This document shows positions 13,829-19,929 of a stretch of DNA of 19,929 nt, piece by piece (position 1 is the first letter of the stretch; each line of letters opens with the position of its first letter). The DNA lies in the NCBI GenBank assembly GCA_026713285.1, contig JAPOOT010000364.1:1-19929 (forward strand). Reading direction: 5' to 3'. This DNA comes from Gemmatimonadota bacterium (GTDB taxonomy: Bacteria > JAAXHH01). Below the pieces are notes generated by a model. The model saw nothing but the letters and a program-made list of their open reading frames with translations, searched no databases and was not told the DNA's origin. The position numbers and the translations under genes were made by a program.

Positions 13829-13993
13829 CTACTCTCCCCAGTCTTCTTCTTCTTCCGGCGCCAACTCCAGCTCCAGCGGACTGACGCTGATAACCTCGAG
13901 CTCCGCGCCGCATTCTTCACACTCCAGGATTTCGCCTTCCACGACATCATCGTTCACGTTGACAGCGGCGCCGCACTCCGGGCAGGTTCCCAT
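13829..13993 (-). CDS. lysW: Amino-group carrier protein LysW
   Basis: This 54-residue acidic carrier protein has its C-terminal Glu gamma-carboxyl joined to the amino group of aminoadipate or glutamate, which protects it and presents it to LysZ, LysY, LysJ and LysK. Seen here: an N-terminal zinc knuckle MGTCPECGA (Cys4, Cys7) with a second pair CEECG (Cys25, Cys28), a highly acidic C-terminal half, and the diagnostic end EDWGE. The length equals that of Thermus LysW as I recall it. The frame is open to 14038, but ATG 13993 follows GGGGG and gives the family N-terminus. It is the first gene of the unit with its own promoter candidate, and is separated from the enzyme genes by a leader ORF and terminator. 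Confidence 0.97.
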   Translation of the reverse strand: MGTCPECGAAVNVNDDVVEGEILECEECGAELEVISVSPLELELAPEEEEDWGE

Positions 13994-14092
13994 GATATCC
14001 CCCGAATTACCTGGACAAATCCAAGAACTGAAACCCATTCCAGGGTCCTTTTACCCCATCGGGAAGGGCCCCGGTCCATCTGGAACGGTCGA

Positions 14093-14120
14093 AATATATG
14101 GCGCGGTTAAACCGTGTCAA
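14093..14120 (-). promoter_or_regulatory. Sigma70-type promoter candidate for lysW and the lys operon
   Basis: On the minus strand, a perfect TTGACA (14120-14115) and TATATT (14098-14093, 5 of 6) are separated by 16 nt, just after the gyrA stop. It predicts a leader of roughly 90 nt before lysW. The leader contains a possible long-range CCTGGA/TCCAGG pairing (14039-14044 with 14010-14015) of uncertain meaning. Confidence 0.7.
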
Positions 14121-14126
14121 GCGCTT

Positions 14127-16625
14127 TTATGAAGGATTTTCGTCCGTCTCCCCGGTGGATTCGTCCGCTTCGGCCAACGCCGATTCGTCGTCTTCCTCGC
14201 CGGGCGTAATCCTGGACACGTCGATCACCCGGTCCCCCTCGTCGAGGTTGATGAGCCGGACACCCTGGGTATTCCGGCCGATGGGTCGCAGGTCGCGGAC
14301 AGGCAGGCGTATGATAAGGCCTTTCGTGGTGATAATCATCAGTTCGTCTTCATCGGAGACGGCGTGAATCGACACGACGGGACCGTTGCGTTCGCTGGTG
14401 CGTATGTTGCTCACGCCCTTGCTGTGCCGGCGGGTCAGCCGGTAGCTCCCGATGTCCGTCCGCTTGCCGTAGCCGTTTTCCGTCACGGAAAGCAGCGTGG
14501 TGTCCCGTCCGGACGCCAGCATGCCCACGACCCGGTCGTCTTCGCCGAGGCGAATGCCACGCACGCCCTGTGCGCCACGGCCCATCGTCCGGACGTCGCT
14601 CTCGTGAAAACGGACGGCCTGGCCATTCCGGCTGGCGATGACGATGTCGTTGTCGCCGTCGGTAAGCAGGGCCTCGATGAGGGCGTCGCCCTCGAGGATG
14701 TTCAGTGCGACGATGCCGTTCCGGCGGGGATTCCCGTAAGCGGAAAGAACGGTCTTCTTCACGAGACCACCCCGCGTGACCATCATGATGTAGTGGTCGT
14801 CGTCGAACGTCCTGATCGGCAGGAAGGCCGCAATACTCTCGCCCTGGCCGAGTTGCAGCAGGTTGACTACGGCCTTGCCACGGGCCGTGCGTCCGGCTTC
14901 GGGGATCTCCCACACCTTGAGCCAGTAACACTTGCCTCGGTTCGTGAAGAACAGGATGTAGGAATGGGTCGAGGCGGAGAAGAGGTGCTCCACGAAGTCC
15001 TCTTCACGGGTCTTCATGCCGGTGATCCCCTTGCCGCCGCGGTTCTGGCTGCGATAGGTATCCATGGGCAGGCGCTTGACGTAGCCGGCGTGGGAGATGG
15101 TGATGACCATTTCCTCGTCGGCGATCAGGTCTTCGATACTGAGATCGCCTTCGATGTCGATCAACTCGGTCCGTCTTTCGTCGCCGTAGCGTTCCTTCAG
15201 GTCGAGCATCTCTTCCTTGATGATCTGCATCCGGCGATCCAGGCGTGAGAGGATATCCCGGAAATCGGCGATCCGGGCGACCAGTTCGTTGTATTCTTCC
15301 TCGAGCTTGTCCCTCTCCAGTCCTGTCAGGCGCTGCAGGCGCATGTCCAGGATGGCTTCGACCTGGGCGCGGGACAGTCCGAACTCGTCCACCAGGACCT
15401 CCATGGCCTTCTCGCCGGTACGCGACCCGCGGAGAATTCCGATCACGCGGTCCACGTTGTCCAGCGCGACGCGCAGGCCTTCCACGATGTGGGCCCGTTG
15501 CTCGGCCTTCTCGAGGTCGAAGGTGGTCCGGCGCACCAGCACCTCGTGGCGGTGGTCGATGAAGTGCTGAATGCATTCCTTGATGTTCAGGACGCGGGGA
15601 CGTCCGTCCACGAGCGCCAGCATGGTGACGCCGATGGTGGTCTCGAGCGGCGTCATCTTGAAGAGGTGGTTCAGTACGATTGTGCCCGGGATATCCCGCC
15701 GCACGTCGATGGCGATGCGCAGACCCGACCGGTCGGACTCGTCCCGTATATCGGTAATGCCCAGTATCTGCTTTTCACGGACGAGATCGGCGATCTTCTC
15801 GATCAGGCTGGCCTTGTTGACCTTGTACGGGATTTCCGTGATGACGATGGTTTCCTTCTCGCTTTGCTCATGAAGCTCGATCTCCGTGCGGGCGCGCACC
15901 TTGATCTTGCCGCGGCCGGTGTGGAAATACTCTTTAATCGCGTTGCGGCCGTATATGATCGCGCCGGTGGCAAGATCGGGACCCTGGATGTGTCCGGCGA
16001 TCTCATCGATCGTGATTTCCGGGTTCTCGATCACCGCCACCATCCCGTCCACCACCTCGCTGAGGTTATGGGAAGGCAGGTTGGATGCCATGCCCACGCC
16101 AATACCGAGCGACCCGTTGCAAAGCAGGTTGGGGAACTTGCCCGGAAGCACCGTCGGCTCGTCTTTCGACTCGTCGTAGTTGGGCATGAAATCGACGGTG
16201 TTCTTGTCGATATCCTCCATCATCTCGATGGCCAGGCGGGACATCCTCGATTCGGTGTACCGCATGGCGCCCGGGGGATCGCCGTCTATGGAACCGAAAT
16301 TCCCCTGTCCGAAGACCATGGGGTAACGCATGCTGAATGGCTGGGCCATCCGCGCGAGCGTGTCGTATACGGCCAGGTCTCCGTGGGGATGGTAATCCCC
16401 TATCGTCTGCCCGACGATTTTGGCACACTTCCGCGTGGGCCGACTCGGGGTGAGGTTCAGGTCGCGCATCGCCACGAGTATGCGTCGCTGGGACGGTTTG
16501 AACCCGTCGCGGACGTCCGGAATCGCCCGTGACAGGTTCACACTCATGGAGAAGTCGAGATAGGAACTCTTCATCTCGTCTTCGATGAAGATCGGCTGAA
16601 TATTGTCGTGTTGTTCTACCGCCAT
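14127..16625 (-). CDS. gyrA: DNA gyrase subunit A
   Basis: This 832-residue subunit carries the DNA cleavage-religation activity of the A2B2 gyrase that introduces negative supercoils. Seen here: the winged-helix core beginning DVRDGFKPSQRRIL, the catalytic Tyr123 in AMRYTESRM, GYVKRLPMDTYRSQNRGGKG with a GyrA-box variant (QNRGGKG), six-bladed beta-pinwheel repeats, and an acidic C-terminal tail. The GyrA box and pinwheel separate it from ParC. In the quinolone-binding segment GDLAVYD, position 84 (E. coli Ser83) is Leu, while Asp88 (E. coli Asp87) is retained. Start ATG 16625 has AAGGGG 5 nt upstream. It lies 56 nt after gyrB in the recF-dciA-gyrB-gyrA order. Confidence 0.97.
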   Translation of the reverse strand: MAVEQHDNIQPIFIEDEMKSSYLDFSMSVNLSRAIPDVRDGFKPSQRRILVAMRDLNLTPSRPTRKCAKIVGQTIGDYHPHGDLAVYDTLARMAQPFSMRYPMVFGQGNFGSIDGDPPGAMRYTESRMSRLAIEMMEDIDKNTVDFMPNYDESKDEPTVLPGKFPNLLCNGSLGIGVGMASNLPSHNLSEVVDGMVAVIENPEITIDEIAGHIQGPDLATGAIIYGRNAIKEYFHTGRGKIKVRARTEIELHEQSEKETIVITEIPYKVNKASLIEKIADLVREKQILGITDIRDESDRSGLRIAIDVRRDIPGTIVLNHLFKMTPLETTIGVTMLALVDGRPRVLNIKECIQHFIDHRHEVLVRRTTFDLEKAEQRAHIVEGLRVALDNVDRVIGILRGSRTGEKAMEVLVDEFGLSRAQVEAILDMRLQRLTGLERDKLEEEYNELVARIADFRDILSRLDRRMQIIKEEMLDLKERYGDERRTELIDIEGDLSIEDLIADEEMVITISHAGYVKRLPMDTYRSQNRGGKGITGMKTREEDFVEHLFSASTHSYILFFTNRGKCYWLKVWEIPEAGRTARGKAVVNLLQLGQGESIAAFLPIRTFDDDHYIMMVTRGGLVKKTVLSAYGNPRRNGIVALNILEGDALIEALLTDGDNDIVIASRNGQAVRFHESDVRTMGRGAQGVRGIRLGEDDRVVGMLASGRDTTLLSVTENGYGKRTDIGSYRLTRRHSKGVSNIRTSERNGPVVSIHAVSDEDELMIITTKGLIIRLPVRDLRPIGRNTQGVRLINLDEGDRVIDVSRITPGEEDDESALAEADESTGETDENPS

Positions 16626-16681
16626 GCTTTCCCCTTGAACTTGTTATCCCGCGTTCCGGGCGCGCCAGGCAAGCGCCGGTA

Positions 16682-19060
16682 TCAGTGCAGGTCCAGGTTG
16701 TTGACCAGGAGGGCGTTACGCTGGATGAATTCGTTTCGCGCGGCCACGTTGTCGCCCATCAGGATCGTGAAGATCCGGTCCGCCTCCACCACGTCGTCCA
16801 GGGTGACCCGGAGCAGCGTGCGGGTTTCGGGGTTCATCGTGGTCTGCCACAGTTCTTCGGCGTCCATCTCGGCCAGCCCCTTGTACCGGGAGATGGTGGC
16901 GCCTTCGCGTCCCACGTCCAGGACGGCGTCGATCAGGTCGCCGACCCCTTTGACGCGTTTCTCGGATTTCTCCGTGCTGACTACCATCTCGTTGTCGAGG
17001 ACGTCCTCCAGCCGGCCGCAAAGCTTCCGAAGCCTGCCGTACAGGGAGGGATCCAGGGCTTCCTCGACGGGATCCAGGGAGGCCGGATCGCCGCCGGGTT
17101 CTTCCTCGCCTTTCCTTGCTTCCGCCCGGTCCCGCACTTCCCTTCGGTATTCGTCGTACAGGTCCCGGTCTCGGAGCATATCCAGGATGCGGCCGCGCTT
17201 CATCCCCGTCTTGACCAATCTTCCGATCTGCTCTTCGAAATCTATCATCTCGCGGAGATGGGCCAGCAGCTTGTCTTCGGTGAGCGAGTGTCCATTGCCG
17301 TCAGCGTCCGCCCGGTGCACCCGGGTGCGGTCCACGCTCTGGTTCAGAAGGTATTCCCAGAGCTCCCGGTCGTTCTTGAGGTAGTCCTCGCGGCGCCCCT
17401 TGCGAATACGGTAGAGCGGCGGCTGGGCGATCAGGACGTGGCCGTGTTCCACCAGCGGACGCATGTAGCGGAACAGGAAGGTCAGCAACAGCGTGCGGAT
17501 GTGCAGACCGTCATGATCGGCATCCGCCATGATGATGACGCGTCCGTAACGCAGCCGGGACAGGTCGAAATCGTCGTCTATGCCGACCCCGAGCGCGGTG
17601 ATGATGGGCTGGAGCTTGTCGTTGCTAAGCACCGTGTCTATACGGGCCTTCTCCACGTTGAGCGGCTTTCCCCAGAGAGGCAGGATCGCCTGGAAGGTCT
17701 TGTCGCGCCCCGATTTAGCCGTGCCGCCGGCCGAATCGCCCTCGACGAGGTAGATCTCGCAGGCCATGGGATCCTTCAGGGTACAGTCGGCCAGCTTGCC
17801 GGGGAGGGTGGTGTTTTCCAGCGCGCTCTTCCGGCGGGTCAATTCGCGCGCCTTGCGGGCGGCGTCTCGCGAAATCGCCGCCTGGATGCATTTTTCGATG
17901 ATTTTCTTTGCCGTGGCCGGATGTTCTTCCATGTACACGGAAAGGCCTTCGCCGACCACCGACTCCACCACGCCGCGTATATCGCTGTTGCCGAGCTTCT
18001 CCTTGGTCTGGCCCTCGAACTGGGGATCGGGAATGATCACGCTCACGATGGCGGTGATACCTTCCCGCGTGTCGTCGCCGGTTATAGGCACCTTGAGGTT
18101 CTTCAGCAGGTTGTTCCGTTGGGCGTAGTTGTTGATGGAACGGGTGAGGGCCGTCTTGAATCCCACGAGGTGGAAGCCGCCCTCCGTAGTCCGCACGGTG
18201 TTGGCGTAGGTGAAAATGTTTTCCTGGTAGCCGTCGTTGTACTGAAAGGCGATGTCGATCTGGTTGCCGTCCCGTTCCTGCCGGATTCCGACGGTATCAT
18301 GGATGGGCGTCTTGTTCTCGTTCAGGTACTCGACGAACTCGACAATGCCGCCCCGGTACTCGAAAACGCTGGATTTGCCCTTGATCTCATCGTGCAGCTC
18401 GATACGCATGTGGCGGTTCAGGAACGCCAGTTCGCGGAAGCGGTGGGCGATGTGGTCGAAATTGAACTCCGTCGTGTCGAAGATCTCATCGTCCGGCTTG
18501 AAGGCGACGGTCGTCCCGTTCTCCTCCGTCTCGCCCCTGATCTCCAGGTTGCAGACGGGAATGCCCTGCTCATAGCGCTGGTAGTACACCTTCCCGTCCC
18601 GGCGCACCTCCACGACGAGCCATTCGGAAAGGGCGTTGACCACCGACACGCCTACGCCGTGCAGGCCCCCCGAAACCTTGTAGGATTTGTTATCGAACTT
18701 CCCGCCGGCGTGCAGCATGGTCATGACGACTTCCACGGCCGGCCGGTTCTCCGTGGGGTGCGTTTCGACCGGTATGCCGCGGCCGTTGTCGATCACGGTG
18801 ATCCGTCCGTCTTCTTCGATGTACACCTTGATCGTATCGCCGAAACCCTGGAGGTGTTCATCGATGGCGTTCTGCATCACTTCTTCAACGAGATGATGCA
18901 GGCCGGTGGAGCTGGTGCTCCCGATGTACATGGCAGGCCGCTTGCGAACACCCTCGAGTCCCTTCAGGACCTGGATATTTTCCGCTTCGTACTGATCGGT
19001 ATCCGGGGTGCCTGGGCCCACGTCCGGGTTTTCCGGCTTGTTTTCCTGTGTTTCTGACAT
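16682..19060 (-). CDS. gyrB: DNA gyrase subunit B
   Basis: This 792-residue GHKL ATPase plus TOPRIM subunit has an N-terminal ATPase with RPAMYIGST, VEEVMQNAIDEH (general-base Glu60, Asn64), DNGRGIPVETH and GGLHGVGVSVVNALS. The TOPRIM domain has YLVEGDSAGGTAKSGRD and IIMADADHDGLHIRTLLLTF. The C-terminal GyrA-interacting segment is ISRYKGLAEMDAEELWQTTM followed by NPETR. A charged stretch between TOPRIM and tail (about 560-700) is shorter than the E. coli-type insertion. In the QRDR-equivalent segment the sequence is PLWGKPLNVEKAR, where E. coli has PLKGKILNVEKAR. Start ATG 19060 follows AGAAGG; an N-terminal extension of about 28 polar residues precedes the core. It is 5 nt after dciA. Confidence 0.97.
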   Translation of the reverse strand: MSETQENKPENPDVGPGTPDTDQYEAENIQVLKGLEGVRKRPAMYIGSTSSTGLHHLVEEVMQNAIDEHLQGFGDTIKVYIEEDGRITVIDNGRGIPVETHPTENRPAVEVVMTMLHAGGKFDNKSYKVSGGLHGVGVSVVNALSEWLVVEVRRDGKVYYQRYEQGIPVCNLEIRGETEENGTTVAFKPDDEIFDTTEFNFDHIAHRFRELAFLNRHMRIELHDEIKGKSSVFEYRGGIVEFVEYLNENKTPIHDTVGIRQERDGNQIDIAFQYNDGYQENIFTYANTVRTTEGGFHLVGFKTALTRSINNYAQRNNLLKNLKVPITGDDTREGITAIVSVIIPDPQFEGQTKEKLGNSDIRGVVESVVGEGLSVYMEEHPATAKKIIEKCIQAAISRDAARKARELTRRKSALENTTLPGKLADCTLKDPMACEIYLVEGDSAGGTAKSGRDKTFQAILPLWGKPLNVEKARIDTVLSNDKLQPIITALGVGIDDDFDLSRLRYGRVIIMADADHDGLHIRTLLLTFLFRYMRPLVEHGHVLIAQPPLYRIRKGRREDYLKNDRELWEYLLNQSVDRTRVHRADADGNGHSLTEDKLLAHLREMIDFEEQIGRLVKTGMKRGRILDMLRDRDLYDEYRREVRDRAEARKGEEEPGGDPASLDPVEEALDPSLYGRLRKLCGRLEDVLDNEMVVSTEKSEKRVKGVGDLIDAVLDVGREGATISRYKGLAEMDAEELWQTTMNPETRTLLRVTLDDVVEADRIFTILMGDNVAARNEFIQRNALLVNNLDLH

Positions 19061-19065
19061 CGATT

Positions 19066-19371
19066 TTACCTTCTGGAATTGGTGAATATGATGTCCCTGA
19101 CCAGGGGTCTGCCGAAAGACTGTTCAAGTCGATTCAGAATGTCCGGCTTCATGTAGTGCAATTCCTGGCTCCAGGTGGCGCTGTCACACTCCACGAACAA
19201 CTTTCCGCCGTCGAAGAAGACCGCCCGCGCGTGCACCGCAATGCGGTCCCCGACCACCTGTGCCCACCGGTCCACGGCCTGCTGTTCCTCCAGCCTGCCT
19301 TCCATGCCGAGGTTTCTCACCAGTTTCCCGATGGCATCGCCGAGGGTCGTGGTCTTCTTGATCCGTGTCAT
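19066..19371 (-). CDS. dciA: DciA/DUF721 family protein
   Basis: This 101-residue protein of the DUF721 family has an N-terminal helix (LGDAIGKLVRNLGMEGRLEE), then the KH-like core QAVDRWAQVVGDRIAVHARA, then KLFVECDSATWSQELHYMKP and ILNRLEQSFGRPLVRDIIF. DciA is the ancestral loader or operator of the replicative helicase DnaB in bacteria that lack DnaC/DnaI, and many DUF721 genes lie between recF and gyrB as here. It starts 9 nt after the recF stop, without a strong ribosome-binding site, so coupling is likely. Family assignment is good; the helicase-loading role is inferred from the family. Confidence 0.85.
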   Translation of the reverse strand: MTRIKKTTTLGDAIGKLVRNLGMEGRLEEQQAVDRWAQVVGDRIAVHARAVFFDGGKLFVECDSATWSQELHYMKPDILNRLEQSFGRPLVRDIIFTNSRR

Positions 19372-19380
19372 GCCCGATTC

Positions 19381-19929
19381 TCAGTCATAAGGCGTCACCG
19401 CGCCTTCGTGGACGCGGAAACGGGTAATCCCGCGCCGGTAGTCCCCGATATCGCTTTCTTTGGCCGTCGTAATGAAGGTCTGGCCGTACGTGGGAACCAT
19501 TTCCATCAGGCGGCCTGTCCTGGCGGCGTCGATCTCCGCGAAGATGTCATCGAGAAGCAGCAGCGGGGGGGCCTGCAACTGGCGCCAGAGAAAGCGGGCT
19601 TCCGCGAGCTTCAGGGCCGTCGCCGCCGTCTTGTGCTGCCCCTGGGATCCAAATGTCTGCAGCGACACCCCATTCATCCGGATGGACAGGTCGTCCCGGT
19701 GCGGCCCCACCTCCGTCATGCCCCGCGCCCGTTCCCGGGACGCGGCACGGTCCAGCGCCTCCTCGAAGGCGGCCTCTATACCGGCCAAGGCCTCGAAATC
19801 GAAGGATGGCGCATAGCCGATCTCCAGTCGCTCCGTGTCTTCACTGACGGAGGCGTGAATACCCGACGCTTCATCCTTCAGGTCCGCGATAACTTCCACC
19901 CGTTTCCTCATGATGCGGCTGCCGAGTGC
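19381..19929 (-). CDS. recF: RecF, C-terminal part (runs off the right edge)
   Basis: The last 182 residues of RecF are present and the frame continues past the window edge, so the Met at 19911 is internal. RecF is an SMC-like ATPase that helps load RecA at gaps through RecO/RecR. Seen here: GPHRDDLSIRMNG, the ABC signature region TFGSQGQHKTAATALKLAE, Walker B PPLLLLDDIFAEID and a C-terminal TFITTAKESDI. Its order recF-dciA-gyrB-gyrA is typical of the dnaA-dnaN neighbourhood, so dnaN and perhaps oriC may lie beyond the right edge. Confidence 0.94.
   Translation of the reverse strand, partial: ALGSRIMRKRVEVIADLKDEASGIHASVSEDTERLEIGYAPSFDFEALAGIEAAFEEALDRAASRERARGMTEVGPHRDDLSIRMNGVSLQTFGSQGQHKTAATALKLAEARFLWRQLQAPPLLLLDDIFAEIDAARTGRLMEMVPTYGQTFITTAKESDIGDYRRGITRFRVHEGAVTPYD

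Noticed and set aside
13994..14038. Longer lysW starting at 14038
   Set aside because: LysW is 54 residues in the known family, and ATG 13993 follows a GGGGG ribosome-binding site.
16685..19057. 790-codon open frame on the plus strand opposite gyrB
   Set aside because: It is the antisense shadow of gyrB produced by high GC and codon periodicity; the minus frame has unmistakable gyrase motifs.
1..19929. CRISPR arrays, tRNA/rRNA genes, insertion sequences, integrases, phage genes
   Set aside because: None seen. Gaps between genes are short and no periodic repeats, transposase motifs or tRNA-like cloverleafs were recognised by eye; an RNA-gene search would confirm.

Overview
The window is 19.9 kb of high-GC bacterial DNA, nearly all coding. 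It resembles an uncultured or little-studied Gram-negative-type lineage. Pointers to this are a LysW carrier-protein pathway (known from Thermus/Deinococcus, some other bacterial phyla and archaea), a dciA homologue beside recF and gyrB, a Ccm cytochrome c system whose CcmE carries Cys in place of the usual haem-binding His, and a MoxR/CoxE/DUF4159 cluster. The phylum cannot be fixed from the sequence alone; Latescibacterota or Gemmatimonadota-like groups are guesses.

Layout. (1) 7-3038, minus strand: a cytochrome c maturation cluster read ccmE -> zinc-ribbon membrane protein -> secreted/anchored protein with a carboxypeptidase-regulatory-like domain -> ccmA-like ABC ATPase, running off the left edge. 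(2) 3039-3342: a divergent intergenic region with a good sigma70-type promoter candidate facing each way. (3) 3343-6278, plus strand: moxR-type AAA+ ATPase, a coxE-type VWA protein (20-nt overlap) and a DUF4159 protein. (4) 6343-13993, minus strand: a LysW-dependent lysine (and/or ornithine/arginine) operon read lysW -> [leader peptide + terminator] -> lysX-like paralogue -> lysX -> lysY -> hisS -> lysZ -> lysJ -> lysK. Most genes overlap by 4 nt. (5) 14127-19929, minus strand: recF (partial, right edge) -> dciA -> gyrB -> gyrA, the replication-initiation neighbourhood that often lies downstream of dnaA-dnaN.

How the lys genes work together. LysW is a 54-residue zinc-binding carrier ending in EDWGE. 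LysX ligates aminoadipate (or glutamate) to its C-terminal Glu. LysZ phosphorylates the side chain, LysY reduces it, LysJ transaminates it and LysK releases lysine (or ornithine). A histidyl-tRNA synthetase gene sits inside the operon.

Most interesting signal. Between lysW and the remaining genes lies an unannotated 25-codon ORF with a good ribosome-binding site. Its first 12 residues are MNKRMKHKHGYH (3 Lys and 3 His). It is followed by an RNA hairpin, a possible antiterminator and a strong intrinsic terminator with seven U. This is the architecture of a leader-peptide transcription attenuator, here apparently able to sense Lys and/or His tRNA charging, in an operon for lysine-type biosynthesis and HisRS. 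It would leave lysW constitutive while gating the enzymes. A second point is a tandem LysX paralogue that has lost several ATP-grasp key residues.
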